From the NCBI RefSeq assembly GCF_900199405.1, contig NZ_LT963429.1, forward strand, positions 1 to 64,000: a stretch of DNA of 64,000 nucleotides, written 5' to 3'. The notes beneath the pieces were generated by a model that had not been told where the DNA came from, did not search any database, and saw only the letters and a program-made list of their open reading frames with translations. The translations under genes and the position numbers were made by a program. Source of the DNA: Beduinella massiliensis (GTDB lineage: Bacteria > Bacillota > Clostridia > Christensenellales > Aristaeellaceae). Within the stretch, counting starts at the first letter, position 1. The number at the start of each line of letters is the position of its first letter. Positions 7,285-16,277 of this stretch are shown piece by piece.

Positions 7285-9042
7285 ATGGAAGAAGAAAAGA
7301 GCAAGAGCACCAAAGGCAATCTGCGCGCGTTCGCGCGCTACTATAAACCTCACTGGAAGCTGTTCGCGCTGGACATGGCCTGCGCGCTGGTCGTGGCGCT
7401 GGTCGATCTCATGTTCCCGGTCGTCACGCGCACGGTGCTGGAGACCTACCTGCCGTCCGCGATGTACCGCGCGTTCTTCATCATCATCGCGGTCATGGGC
7501 GCGGCCTACCTGCTGCGCTGCGCCATGCAGTGGATCATCGCCTACTTCGGCCACATGATGGGCGTGCTGATGGAGGCCGACATGCGCCGGGACATCTTCA
7601 CCCAGCTGCAAAAGCTCTCCTTCACGTTCTACGACAAGAACCGCACGGGCCGCCTCATGTCGCGCGTGACGACCGACCTGTTCGAGATCACCGAGCTCGC
7701 CCATCACGGCCCGGAGGACCTGTTCATCTCCGTGGTGACGCTCGTGGGCTCGTTCATCGTGCTCTTCTCCATGCAGTGGAAGCTCGCGCTCGTGCTGCTC
7801 ATCATGGTGCCCATCCTGCTCGCGTTCACCATCACCCAGCGCGAGCGCATGTCCAGCTCCAGCCGCAAGGTCAAGGAGCGCATGGCGGGCATCAACGCGG
7901 ACATCGAATCCTCCATCTCCGGCGTGCGCGTGGCCAAGGCCTTCACCAACGAGGAATACGAGATCGAGAAGTTCCAAAAGGGCAACGAGCGCTTTAAGGG
8001 CGCGAAGAAGGGCTTTTACAGCGCCATGGCCCGCTTCCACAGCGGCATGGAGCTGCTGCTCAACCTCATGGGCCTGCTGGTGCTGCTCTTCGGCGGCCTG
8101 CTCATCATGAGCGGCGAGCTGACGCTGGCGCAGCTCATCACGTTCAACCTCTACGTCGCCTCCATCCAGAGCCCGATCCGCCGCCTCGCGCAGTTCGTCG
8201 AGCAGTTCAACACCGGCATGGCGGGCTTCCATCGCTTTGAGGAGGTCATGAAGGAGCAGCCCGACATCGCGGACGCGCCGGGCGCGAAGGCCCTGCGCGA
8301 CGTGAAGGGCGACATCCGCTTTAAGGACGTCACCTTTTCCTACGAGGAGGGCCGCAGCGTGCTGCGGAACGTGAACCTGCACATCCCGCAGGGCGAGATG
8401 CTGGCGCTGGTCGGCCCCTCCGGCGGCGGCAAGTCCACGCTCTGCCAGCTCATCCCGCGCTTTTACGACGTGAAGGAGGGGGCGATCCTGCTCGACGGGC
8501 AGGACATCCGCACCCTCCGCCTGAAGGATCTGCGCGCGGCCATCGGCATCGTGCAGCAGGACGTCTTCCTCTTCGCGGGCTCGGTGCTGGAAAACATCCG
8601 CTACGGCCGCCCGGACGCGACGATCGAGCAGGTGATCGAGGCCGCGAAGCTGGCGGAGATTCACGACGACATCATGGCCATGCCCGAGGGGTACGACACG
8701 GTCGTGGGCGAGCGCGGCATCCTGCTCTCCGGCGGGCAGAAGCAGCGCGTCTCCATCGCGCGCATCTTTTTGAAGGACCCGCGTATCCTGATTCTGGACG
8801 AGGCCACCAGCGCGCTGGACACCGCGACCGAGGTGCGCATTCAGCGCGCGTTCGACCGGCTCGCCAAGGGCCGCACGACGCTGGTGATCGCCCACAGGCT
8901 TTCGACCATCAAGAACGCGGACGAGATCGTCGTCATCGGGGATCAGGGCATCGAGGAGCGCGGCACGCACGCGCAGCTCATGGAGAAGGGCGGCGCGTAC
9001 AGGACGCTGCACGACGCGCAGTTCAGGGCGCAGGAGGCGTAA
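7285..9042 (+). CDS. ABC exporter half-transporter (fused membrane and ATPase domains)
   Basis: This 585-residue MdlB/MsbA-type exporter has an N-terminal six-helix membrane domain (about residues 20-300) and a C-terminal nucleotide-binding domain. The ATPase motifs are complete: Walker A GPSGGGKST, signature LSGGQKQR, Walker B ILILDEATSALD and H-loop IAHRLST. It should work as a dimer exporting a drug, lipid or peptide; the substrate is unknown. Start ATG 7285 follows AAGGAG; an upstream in-frame start at 7192 falls inside the promoter repeat and is rejected. It is followed after 30 bp by a MATE gene, so a two-component efflux operon is likely, driven by the repeated promoter upstream. Confidence 0.93.
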   Translation: MEEEKSKSTKGNLRAFARYYKPHWKLFALDMACALVVALVDLMFPVVTRTVLETYLPSAMYRAFFIIIAVMGAAYLLRCAMQWIIAYFGHMMGVLMEADMRRDIFTQLQKLSFTFYDKNRTGRLMSRVTTDLFEITELAHHGPEDLFISVVTLVGSFIVLFSMQWKLALVLLIMVPILLAFTITQRERMSSSSRKVKERMAGINADIESSISGVRVAKAFTNEEYEIEKFQKGNERFKGAKKGFYSAMARFHSGMELLLNLMGLLVLLFGGLLIMSGELTLAQLITFNLYVASIQSPIRRLAQFVEQFNTGMAGFHRFEEVMKEQPDIADAPGAKALRDVKGDIRFKDVTFSYEEGRSVLRNVNLHIPQGEMLALVGPSGGGKSTLCQLIPRFYDVKEGAILLDGQDIRTLRLKDLRAAIGIVQQDVFLFAGSVLENIRYGRPDATIEQVIEAAKLAEIHDDIMAMPEGYDTVVGERGILLSGGQKQRVSIARIFLKDPRILILDEATSALDTATEVRIQRAFDRLAKGRTTLVIAHRLSTIKNADEIVVIGDQGIEERGTHAQLMEKGGAYRTLHDAQFRAQEA

Positions 9043-9072
9043 GGCCGCCCGCCCAGGAGGAGAGGGGAAAGT

Positions 9073-10449
9073 ATGAAGGGGATGAAGATCGGCGGGGATC
9101 CGTTCTACCGCCACCTGTTTCGCCTGACGCTGCCGGTCGTGGTGCAGAACCTGCTCAGCGCGGCCGTCAACTCCGCGGACGTGGTGATGCTCAACTACGT
9201 CAGCCAGTCCGCGATTTCCGCGGTCTCGCTGGCGAGCCAGTACGCGAGCATCCTGTTCATGGTCTACTACGGGCTGGGCACGGGCGCGACCATGCTGTGC
9301 GCGCAGTACTTCGGCAAGGGGAACATGCGCGCCATTCAGGTGGTGGAGGGCATCGCCATGCGCTTTTCGCTGGGGCTCTCCGTGGGCTTCGCGGCGCTGA
9401 CGCTCTTCGTGCCGGGCCAGCTCATGCGCATCTTCACCAGCGACCCGGAGCTGATCGCGCTGGGCAGCGAGTACCTGCGGGTGATGAGCGTCACGTACCT
9501 TTGCTGGGGCGTCATCGAGGTCTACCTCTCGGTGCTGCGCTCCATCGGCCGGGTCACGGTCTGCATGGTGCTCAACATCGTCGCCTTTACGCTGAACGTC
9601 GTGCTCAACGCGGTGTTCATCTTCGGGCTGCTGGGCGCGCCGCGGCTGGGCGTCACGGGCGTCGCCATCGCCACGGCCATCTCGCGCCTGGTGGAGCTGG
9701 CGCTGTGCGTCGTCGTCTCCGCGCGGAGCCGGGACATCAAGCTCAACCCCGCCTACATGTTCGTCAAGAACAAGCAGCTCTTCGGGGACTTCGTGCGCCT
9801 CTCGCTTCCGGCGCTCGGCAACGACATCGTCTGGGGCGTCGGCTTTTCCATGTACTCGGTCATCCTGGGGCATCTGGGCTCGGACGTGGTCGCGGCCAAC
9901 TCGCTGGTGTCGGTCGTGCGCAACCTGGGCACCATCGCCTGCTTCGCGCTCGCCAGCGCGGGCGGCATCCTGCTGGGCCAGGTGATCGGGGAAAACCGCA
10001 TCGAGGACGCGCGCAGGAACGCCTCGCAGCTCGTGCGTCTCACGCTCATCACGGGCGTGCTGGGCGGCGTGCTGATCCTGCTGCTCACGCCGTTCGTGCT
10101 GCGCTACGCGGACCTTTCCGAGACGTCGATGGGCTACCTGCGCGTGATGCTGCTGCTCAACAGCGTGTACATCATCGGCCCCGCGCTTAACACCACGCTC
10201 ATCGCGGGCGTGTTCCGCGCGGGCGGCGACAGCCGCTTCGGCCTCATCTGCGACGTGCTGGACATGTGGGTCTATGCCGTGCCGCTGGGCTTCATCGCGG
10301 CCTTCGCGCTGAAGCTGCCGGTCCTCTGGGTGTACGTGCTGCTGTGCACGGACGAGTTCGTCAAGCTGCCCTTCGTCATAAGGCACTACCGCAGCGGCCG
10401 GTGGCTCAAGAACATCACCCGCGAGCACCTCTTCGAGGAGACGGCGTAA
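9073..10449 (+). CDS. MATE family efflux transporter
   Basis: This second MATE exporter (458 residues) has two MatE repeats, the first opening with LTLPVVVQNLLSAAVNSADV. The start is ATG 9073, preceded by AGGAGGAGAGGGG. It sits 30 bp after the ABC exporter and shares no promoter-like sequence with it in between, so both are probably cotranscribed and controlled by the duplicated element at 7110-7202. The FRAGGDSRFG motif in the second half is typical of the DinF/NorM-like bacterial branch. It ends 110 bp before a strong terminator. Substrate unknown; joint regulation with an ABC exporter suggests a toxic-compound response. Confidence 0.92.
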   Translation: MKGMKIGGDPFYRHLFRLTLPVVVQNLLSAAVNSADVVMLNYVSQSAISAVSLASQYASILFMVYYGLGTGATMLCAQYFGKGNMRAIQVVEGIAMRFSLGLSVGFAALTLFVPGQLMRIFTSDPELIALGSEYLRVMSVTYLCWGVIEVYLSVLRSIGRVTVCMVLNIVAFTLNVVLNAVFIFGLLGAPRLGVTGVAIATAISRLVELALCVVVSARSRDIKLNPAYMFVKNKQLFGDFVRLSLPALGNDIVWGVGFSMYSVILGHLGSDVVAANSLVSVVRNLGTIACFALASAGGILLGQVIGENRIEDARRNASQLVRLTLITGVLGGVLILLLTPFVLRYADLSETSMGYLRVMLLLNSVYIIGPALNTTLIAGVFRAGGDSRFGLICDVLDMWVYAVPLGFIAAFALKLPVLWVYVLLCTDEFVKLPFVIRHYRSGRWLKNITREHLFEETA

Positions 10450-10455
10450 GGCGGG

Positions 10456-10557
10456 AAGGCCGCCACGCTGAAACGCGTCTGCGAAAAGCTCGCCATCCCC
10501 CGCGACGGGCTGCTCTTCGGAAATCCCGAAATAGACGATGCGGAATACCGCGGCGAG
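10456..10557 (+). pseudogene. remnant of an XRE-type HTH gene
   Basis: Directly after the MATE stop codon, in the same frame, about 34 codons read as ATLKRVCEKLAIPRDGLLFG followed by NPEIDD. This resembles the end of an XRE helix-turn-helix domain plus a short tail. There is no start codon or recognition helix upstream, and the frame runs into the terminator hairpin. I read it as the 3' relic of a deleted regulator gene, perhaps one that once controlled the exporter pair. The call rests on a short match. Confidence 0.35.
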
Positions 10558-10560
10558 GCA

Positions 10561-10604
10561 AAACCCCCGTTTACAGCGTATATGGCTGCAAACGGGGGTT
10601 TTTG
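10561..10604 (+). terminator. intrinsic terminator
   Basis: AAACCCCCGTTT (10561-10572) pairs with AAACGGGGGTTT (10590-10601), followed by a T-run. It closes the exporter operon; the A-run on the other side means it could act in both directions. Confidence 0.85.
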
Positions 10605-10657
10605 CGGCTTTTCGCGGCCCGTTTGGGGGCATGTCATGCGTTTGTTTTGTTTGCATC

Positions 10658-10686
10658 TTTACAAAAACAGGACGCAAAGTTATAAT
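10658..10686 (+). promoter_or_regulatory. sigma-A promoter of the HtrA-like protease
   Basis: TTTACA (10658-10663), a 17-nt spacer and a perfect TATAAT (10681-10686) lie 45 bp upstream of the TTG start. Confidence 0.75.
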
Positions 10687-10730
10687 GTTCCTATAAATCG
10701 CGCGTCCGCCGCGCAAAAGGGGAGAGGGAA

Positions 10731-12242
10731 TTGAGGACATTTCGCCGGGCGCTGCTGGGCCTGATTGCCGCGCTATCGCTGGTCGTGAGCGTCCATGCCT
10801 GCGCGGAAGGCTTTTTCGAGGATTACGAGGCCATCGACCGCGCGGCCAAGTCGGTGCTGATGCTGGAAGTGTTCCGGGACGGGGAGGACGAGCCCTTCGC
10901 GACCGGCAGCGGCTTCGTCGCGTTCGACAGCCGGACGCTGGTGACGAACTACCACGTCATCAAGGACGCGGACTTCGTGATCGCCTACAGCGACGAGGGC
11001 TACGCCTACCTCGCCAGCGACGTGCTGATCGCGGACGCGCGGCGCGACGTGGCCATCCTGCGCTTTCTCACCCCGACGGACCGCGCGCCGCTGACGCTGG
11101 CGGAGGATACGAACCAAATGCGCGGCCAGCCCGTCATGGCCATCGGCAGCCCGCGCGGGCTCGTCAACACGGTGAGCACCGGCATCGTCAGCGCGATTTT
11201 CACCGAAGACGGCGTCTGGGAGATTCAGACCAGCGCGCCCATCTCGCACGGCAGCAGCGGCGGGGCGCTCTTTGACGCAAAGGGGGCCGTCGTCGGCATG
11301 ACCTCCGCGCTGGTGGAGGACGGGCAGAACCTGAACTTCGCGGTGCACAGCGTCGAAATCCTCGACCTGTACGCGCGCGGAGAGGGGCTTCGGCCGGCGA
11401 AGATGTCGGGGTACACGCCGCCGGCCCAGAACTCGACGCCCACGCCGGTACCGACCCCGACGCCGCTCCCCAGCCCCCAGCCGGTCGAGACGCTACAGCC
11501 TACGCCGGTTCCGACCGCGCCGCCCCTGTCGCATTTCACGCAGGCGGACTTCGACGCCTATACGGCGCTTTCCGTCGGCAGCTCGGGCGAGGCGGTGACG
11601 GCGCTCAAGGAGCGGCTGTACGAGCTCGGGTACTTCAAGACGAATACCTTCAACGCCCAATACACGGAAAACACCGCGCAGACCGTGCAGGCGTTTCAGC
11701 AGGTGAACGGCCTTCCGGCGGACGGTGTGGCCGGCCCCGAGACGCAGGCGCTGCTCTTTTCCTCCTATGCGCAGGGCAAGCCCGTGCCGACCGCCGCCCC
11801 CACGCGCACGCCGAGGCCGACGAGGACGCCGCGCCCCACCGCGACGCCTTACGCGGAACCGGCGTATCCGCTGGAGCTGTGCGGCTACGGGGATTGTGAG
11901 TTTCATAACGGCAGCCCCAGCCTTGACGTGCAGGTGAGAAACCTCAGCGAAAAGACGGCGATCGACGGCTTTACGCTTCTCTATTGCGCCAGGGACGTCT
12001 ACGGCAACGACATACGGCCTTCGGGCGACGATTTTGAGGACTACGACGGGTTCAACGTGTACCACACCTTTAACGTCAAGATCAATCCGAAGGCCAAGCG
12101 CTACACGGGGTATCTGGATCTGGAGTGCTTTTCCGACGCCAAACGCATCTATGTGGCGGTCTACAAGGTGCATACCGCGACGGGCCGGACGATCGAATAC
12201 GATCTGGACGATTTGACTGTCTACTATTGGGAGATCGAGTGA
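10731..12242 (+). CDS. secreted HtrA-like serine protease with PGBD domain
   Basis: This 503-residue exported protein has a signal peptide (cleavage near VHACAEG), a trypsin-like S1 protease domain (about 30-210), a Pro/Thr-rich linker, a peptidoglycan-binding PGBD_1 domain (about 275-345), a second low-complexity linker (PTRTPRPTRTPRPTATP) and a C-terminal beta-rich domain of unknown type. The catalytic triad is visible: His in VTNYHVI, Asp in RRDVAILRF and Ser in SHGSSGGALFD. There is no PDZ domain, unlike classical DegP. The start is TTG 10731, with GGGGAGAGGG just upstream. It probably processes or protects cell-wall proteins while anchored to peptidoglycan. It is flanked by terminators, so it is monocistronic. 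Confidence 0.9.
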   Translation: MRTFRRALLGLIAALSLVVSVHACAEGFFEDYEAIDRAAKSVLMLEVFRDGEDEPFATGSGFVAFDSRTLVTNYHVIKDADFVIAYSDEGYAYLASDVLIADARRDVAILRFLTPTDRAPLTLAEDTNQMRGQPVMAIGSPRGLVNTVSTGIVSAIFTEDGVWEIQTSAPISHGSSGGALFDAKGAVVGMTSALVEDGQNLNFAVHSVEILDLYARGEGLRPAKMSGYTPPAQNSTPTPVPTPTPLPSPQPVETLQPTPVPTAPPLSHFTQADFDAYTALSVGSSGEAVTALKERLYELGYFKTNTFNAQYTENTAQTVQAFQQVNGLPADGVAGPETQALLFSSYAQGKPVPTAAPTRTPRPTRTPRPTATPYAEPAYPLELCGYGDCEFHNGSPSLDVQVRNLSEKTAIDGFTLLYCARDVYGNDIRPSGDDFEDYDGFNVYHTFNVKINPKAKRYTGYLDLECFSDAKRIYVAVYKVHTATGRTIEYDLDDLTVYYWEIE

Positions 12243-12292
12243 CCGGCGCTTTCCCGCGCGGAGGGATTGCCGCGGGAAAGGTACAGACGAAC

Positions 12293-12345
12293 ACCGCCCG
12301 CCGCCTTCTAAGAAGATATTTCTTAGAGGACGGCGGGCGGTTTCT
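12293..12345. terminator. bidirectional terminator hairpin
   Basis: ACCGCCCGCCG (12293-12303) pairs with CGGCGGGCGGT (12331-12341), with a second nested stem TCTAAGAA/TTCTTAGA. It lies between the protease gene and the convergent MmcQ gene. Confidence 0.75.
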
Positions 12346-12398
12346 GTCGCGGTTCATTTGAGGGCGCTACGGCGGCGGCGCGCTTTGCGCTCCTTCGC

Positions 12399-12779
12399 CT
12401 ATTTCAGCTCCCGCTGCACGTATTTGGGCAGCTTGGCGACCACCGCCTCGTAGCTGTGGTCGATCATCTCCGCGATCGCGTCGTCCGGCACGCGCCCGTC
12501 CAGGGGCAGCGTGTTGAAGTAGGGCTGCTGCACCGGCGGGCAGTGATAGCCGCGCACGACGACCTCCGGGAAGAGCCCCCGGTAGACGAACCCCATCTTC
12601 TCGGTGCAGCACAGCGTCACCGTGTCCTGCCCCCGCAGGCGGAATACCTGCGCGAAGATGCGGCCGGGCCTGTCGCCCAGGCGGCCCACCTTCACCACCG
12701 TGACCTCCGGCCCGAACGGGGCGTCCAGATACGCGCCCGGCTTTTGCAGGCAGCAATCGACGACCTCCTGCGGCGTCAT
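12399..12779 (-). CDS. MmcQ/YjbR family protein
   Basis: This 126-residue protein of the MmcQ/YjbR (CyaY-like fold) family starts with TPQEVVDCCLQKPGAYLDAP and continues with the family pattern (KVGRLGDRPGRIFAQ; YFNTLPLDG; IDHSYEAVVAKLPK). Members are single-domain proteins described as DNA-binding-like, and a biochemical role is not established. The length is normal. It precedes no other gene on its strand and sits just downstream of the membrane glycosyltransferase gene. Confidence 0.88.
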   Translation of the reverse strand: MTPQEVVDCCLQKPGAYLDAPFGPEVTVVKVGRLGDRPGRIFAQVFRLRGQDTVTLCCTEKMGFVYRGLFPEVVVRGYHCPPVQQPYFNTLPLDGRVPDDAIAEMIDHSYEAVVAKLPKYVQRELK

Positions 12780-12828
12780 ACATGCATCCTCCCTTCGCCG
12801 CGCGGGGCGCGGCTGTCGTATGTGTGGG

Positions 12829-14523
12829 TCAGCGCGGCGAAACCACCGCGAAGCCGCCGAAGCGAGCGGCCGGTTCGAGGCCCAGCGCGCCGGCCTGCTC
12901 CGCCGTGAGCACGTAGGCGGTGCGCTTCTCGAGCGCCTCCGGGCGCAGCGATTCCGCGTCCAGGTATTCGACCGTGAGGCGCTCCTCCGGGCGGCCCAGC
13001 GCGGCCTCCGCGAGGCTTTTTGCCGCGTCCTCGGAGGAATCCCACAGGTCGAAGCAGTCCGCGACCACGATCTGCTCCGCGCCGGTTTCGGCGGCGGCGC
13101 AAAGCGCCTCGGTCATGCCGGGCAGGTGCGTCCTTTGCAGCAGCGCCGCGTTCTCCGCGCCCAGCCACCCGGCGAGGAACTGGCCGCAGGCGACGGCGCC
13201 GAACAGCAGCAGCGCCGCGCCCGCCGCGGGCATGCGCCCCGCGAGGCGGCGGACGCCCGCCGCGCACACGAGGAGCAGGGGCAGGCTGAGCAGCAGCAGG
13301 TGATCCTCGCCCGGAATGCCCAGCAGGCAGATGCCCGCCGCGGTCAGCGCGGCCCACAGCAGCAGCGCGCGTCCCACGCCCGGGTGGCACACCGTGCCTG
13401 GGCGGCGCAGGCAGGCGAAGACGCCCGCGAGCGTCACGGGCACGAAGGCGATCAGCGCGCGGCCCATGCCGGGCAGCAGCGCGCCCTCGGCGGGGGGATC
13501 GCTGAAGAAGCGGAAGACCTCGAAGGAGAGCAGCGCGTCCACGCGGGCGATCAGGGTGGGCCGCAGGGCGTCCAGGCCCTGAAGCCACGCGGCCTCCACC
13601 CCGGGCAGGGAAAGCTCCGGCAGGGTGAAGCCCAGCACGCGCCTGCCGGGGAGGTACAGCGCCGCGCCGAGGAAGCAACAGGCCGGAAGCAGCGCGAGCA
13701 GCGCAAAGAGCAGGGCGGCGCGCCAAGGTGGCGTCCCACGCCTAGTAGGCGTCCCACGCCAAGGTGGCGTCCCACGCCCGGGGGGCGTCCCACGCCTGGG
13801 CGGCACACCGTGCCTGGGCGGCACACCGTGCCTGGGCGGCACACCGTGCCAGGGGGGCATCCTATGCCCGGGGGGCATGAGGAGCAGCGCGGCGAAGGGC
13901 GGCAGCGCGCAGACCTCCGCGCCCGGCAGCGTCCAGCAGGCGAGGCCCAGCAGCGCGCCCGCGAGCGTCAGCCTTCCCCGCACGCCCGCGCACGCGCCCG
14001 CCGTCAGCAGGAAGAGGGCGAAGGGCAGGGGGCGCAGCGCCGCGCCGCTCTGGATGAGGAAGGGGCACAGCGCGAACACCGCGGCCACGCAGACGGGCAG
14101 GGGGCTTGCCTCCTCCCGATTCGGCAGGGCGCAAAGGGCGGCGAGCGGCACCGTGGCCGCGCTCAGCAGCAGGGGGAGCAGGCGCAGCGCGCGCACGCTG
14201 CCAAAGCAGAGCAGGCTGAAGAGATGGGAGAGCAGCGCGGGCAGCGCGCCGGAGGCGGCGGTCGCGACGGGCAGGCCGTCCTGAAGGAAGCGGCGGCCCT
14301 GCACGAGCAGCGCGGCCTCGCCGGGCGAGAGGGAGGCGGGCACGGCGGCGGCGCACGCCGCGCGCAGCAAAAGGCCCAGCAGCGAAAACGCCGCCACGAG
14401 GCGCAGCCGCGCGCGCGGGGTCAGGGGACGCAGCCGCCCCGCCGTCAGGCGGTTCACGGCCCCGCAGCAAAGGGGCGAGGCGCACAGCACGAGCAGCAGC
14501 ACGGACAGCAAGAGCAGGGCCAT
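12829..14523 (-). CDS. polytopic membrane protein, GT-C glycosyltransferase-like, with an internal hexapeptide repeat
   Basis: This 564-residue membrane protein has about ten hydrophobic helices. Its first extracytoplasmic loop after helix 2 contains SPGEAALLVQGRRFLQDGLP, which fits the PMT/ArnT (GT-C) pattern in which an acidic residue in loop 1 is catalytic. Between helices (about residues 219-267) lies a hexapeptide repeat (PPRHGV, PPRRGT, PPWRGT) encoded by 18-bp DNA units at 13725-13868, most unusual for this family. The start overlaps the stop of the upstream gene (TGATG), so the two are translationally coupled. The pair probably transfers sugars from polyprenyl carriers onto an envelope polymer. 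Family assignment is by topology and motif only. Confidence 0.8.
   Translation of the reverse strand: MALLLLSVLLLVLCASPLCCGAVNRLTAGRLRPLTPRARLRLVAAFSLLGLLLRAACAAAVPASLSPGEAALLVQGRRFLQDGLPVATAASGALPALLSHLFSLLCFGSVRALRLLPLLLSAATVPLAALCALPNREEASPLPVCVAAVFALCPFLIQSGAALRPLPFALFLLTAGACAGVRGRLTLAGALLGLACWTLPGAEVCALPPFAALLLMPPGHRMPPWHGVPPRHGVPPRHGVPPRRGTPPGRGTPPWRGTPTRRGTPPWRAALLFALLALLPACCFLGAALYLPGRRVLGFTLPELSLPGVEAAWLQGLDALRPTLIARVDALLSFEVFRFFSDPPAEGALLPGMGRALIAFVPVTLAGVFACLRRPGTVCHPGVGRALLLWAALTAAGICLLGIPGEDHLLLLSLPLLLVCAAGVRRLAGRMPAAGAALLLFGAVACGQFLAGWLGAENAALLQRTHLPGMTEALCAAAETGAEQIVVADCFDLWDSSEDAAKSLAEAALGRPEERLTVEYLDAESLRPEALEKRTAYVLTAEQAGALGLEPAARFGGFAVVSPR
13725..13880. repeat. 18-bp tandem hairpin repeat inside a coding region
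   Basis: Eight units of exactly 18 bp (13725-13868) are followed by a partial ninth. Each unit carries a perfect 5-bp stem with a 3-nt loop, and the stems covary: GGCGT/ACGCC in units 1-4, GGCAC/GTGCC in units 5-7 and GGCAT/ATGCC in unit 8. About one and a half further units recur at 13368-13405 in the same gene. In frame they encode hexapeptides. Confidence 0.9.
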
Positions 14524-16277
14524 CAGGCGTCGCCCCCTTCCGGCAGGTACTGCGCGGGGTAAGCGACGACGAAGCGGCCGAAGGGCCTGAGCGCGAAGTC
14601 GAGCCCCTCGAAGGCCTCCTCCTCGCCCGCGCGCAGCAGATAGACCATGTTTTCGTCCTCGAAGGGCGTAAAGCCCCCGTCCTCCGTCCAGTACTCGTAG
14701 ATGTCGCTGTAATAGCCCAGCTCGTCGCCCGCGCCGTCGAGCAGGGGCTTCTTGTCCTGGAATTGCAGCGCGTCGATCCCGTGCACGAACAGCGCGTTGA
14801 TCTCCGCGACCACCCGCCGCTCCGGGTCCGTGCCCACGCTCAGACAGGCGTATTCAAAGGGCAGGGTGTCCATGTACTCGAGCGCCTCGATCTGGTCGGC
14901 TTCCAGCTCCTCCGTATGGGCCGCAAGCCGCGCCGGGTCGAAGTAGGCGGCGGTGAACAGCGCCGCGCCCACCGCGTAGACGGCCATCATCAGCGGAAGC
15001 AGCGCCTTCACCCGCCGCGCCGCCGCGTACAGCGCGTAGGAGACGAGCAGCAGCAGCGGGTAGTAGATGCCGTTGGAGCGCCAGGTGTTGGAAAGGTTCG
15101 TGAACAGCCCGCAGCAAAACATCGCAAACAGCCAGCACAGCACGAGATAGCCGCTGTCGGCACGGCCCGCCCGCTGCGCATCCGTCCCCCCGCCGAGGGC
15201 GTTTGCCCGCCGGTCCCGCCAGAAGAGGTACAGCCCGGCCAGCAGCGCCGGGGTGGAAAAGACGTACAGCGTGCCGAACCCTTCCACCACCGTCGGCCAG
15301 CCGCCGCTGGATTGCAGGAACGTGTGGTGCAGGAACGTCAGCAGGTTCTCGCGCAGCTGCACGAACATGTCCTTCTGGGCGAGAAACAGCGTGTCCGAGG
15401 CGCGCACCGAGGCGCTGAAGCGCTGCAGCGTGAGGGGGCCCAGGCGCATCGTCTCCAGCCCGAGCAGGTTGATCGCAAGCGTCAGCAGCAGCGGCAGGGC
15501 CACCAGCAGGTAAATCGCCGCGCAGCCGAGCAGCTGCCGCAGGCTGATCTTCCCGTGGGCGAGCAGGTACACGCCCGATGAGAGCAGCAGGATGGGCACG
15601 GAATAGGCGGCGATGGCGTAGGCGTACATCGTCAGCCCGAAGAAGACCATCGAAAGGGCGTAAAAGCCCCGCCGCCGCGTGCCCAGCACCAGGAAATAGG
15701 TGGAAAAGAGGAGCATGTGGCAGAACATGTGCGCGTCGATGGACCAGCGCGACTGCACCACGTGCCAGGGCAGCACCGCGCACAGCGCCAGCGTCATGAG
15801 CGCGTAGCCCCGCCCCGCCACGCGGCGCGCGAGGTCGAAGAGCACCGGCAGCGAGAGCAGCGCCACGCTCAGCATCGGCAGGCGCAGGCTCAGCTTGTTC
15901 AGGCCCAGAAAGCGCGTGAACAGCGACGCCCAGTAGGCGTACAGCGCGCTCTGCTGGCCGTAGCCCCAGCCCCAGAGCATCGTGGGGTAGGGCGTGCCGA
16001 AGCGGTCCGTGCCGTAGCTGGAAAGGGCCCAGGCGTCCAGCGTGGACATCACGCCGTCGGTGTTCATGCCGTAGGGGATTTCGGGAAAGCGGTAGACCCG
16101 AAGCGTCACCGCCAGCGCGAGCAGCAGCAGGGCGCACAGGGCGTACCTGCGGTCGATGAACGCCCAGAGCCTTTGCCCCAGCGCCTGCGCGCGGCCATCC
16201 GCGCGCGGGCGGCCGCGCACGCCCAGCGCCAGCAGCGCCGTCAGCAGCGCGGCGAAAATCGCGTTGACGGCGCTCAT
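14523..16277 (-). CDS. ArnT/PMT-like membrane glycosyltransferase
   Basis: This 584-residue polytopic protein has the GT-C layout: an N-terminal helix, then a large first loop with IPYGMNTDGVMSTLDAWALS, in which Asp residues can play the catalytic role seen in ArnT/PMT enzymes. About a dozen helices and a C-terminal soluble domain (about 450-584) follow. It would transfer a sugar from a lipid carrier to an acceptor outside the membrane. Start ATG 16277 follows GGAAGGAGGGGG; its ATGA overlaps the stop of a candidate 25-codon leader ORF. Its 3' end overlaps the start of the second glycosyltransferase-like gene, making a two-gene operon. Confidence 0.85.
   Translation of the reverse strand: MSAVNAIFAALLTALLALGVRGRPRADGRAQALGQRLWAFIDRRYALCALLLLALAVTLRVYRFPEIPYGMNTDGVMSTLDAWALSSYGTDRFGTPYPTMLWGWGYGQQSALYAYWASLFTRFLGLNKLSLRLPMLSVALLSLPVLFDLARRVAGRGYALMTLALCAVLPWHVVQSRWSIDAHMFCHMLLFSTYFLVLGTRRRGFYALSMVFFGLTMYAYAIAAYSVPILLLSSGVYLLAHGKISLRQLLGCAAIYLLVALPLLLTLAINLLGLETMRLGPLTLQRFSASVRASDTLFLAQKDMFVQLRENLLTFLHHTFLQSSGGWPTVVEGFGTLYVFSTPALLAGLYLFWRDRRANALGGGTDAQRAGRADSGYLVLCWLFAMFCCGLFTNLSNTWRSNGIYYPLLLLVSYALYAAARRVKALLPLMMAVYAVGAALFTAAYFDPARLAAHTEELEADQIEALEYMDTLPFEYACLSVGTDPERRVVAEINALFVHGIDALQFQDKKPLLDGAGDELGYYSDIYEYWTEDGGFTPFEDENMVYLLRAGEEEAFEGLDFALRPFGRFVVAYPAQYLPEGGDA

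Noticed and set aside
7195-10740. A long minus-strand open frame of over 1,000 codons opposite the ABC and MATE genes
   Set aside because: Composition is rich in Arg, His, Glu and Gln with no fold or motif; it is the mirror of two well-supported genes in GC-rich DNA.
13725-13880. CRISPR-like array of short repeats
   Set aside because: Period is 18 bp with no spacers of unique sequence; units lie in frame within a gene.
12604-14562. A 652-codon plus-strand frame through the GT-C gene
   Set aside because: Gln/Arg/Ala-rich shadow with no plausible protein features.
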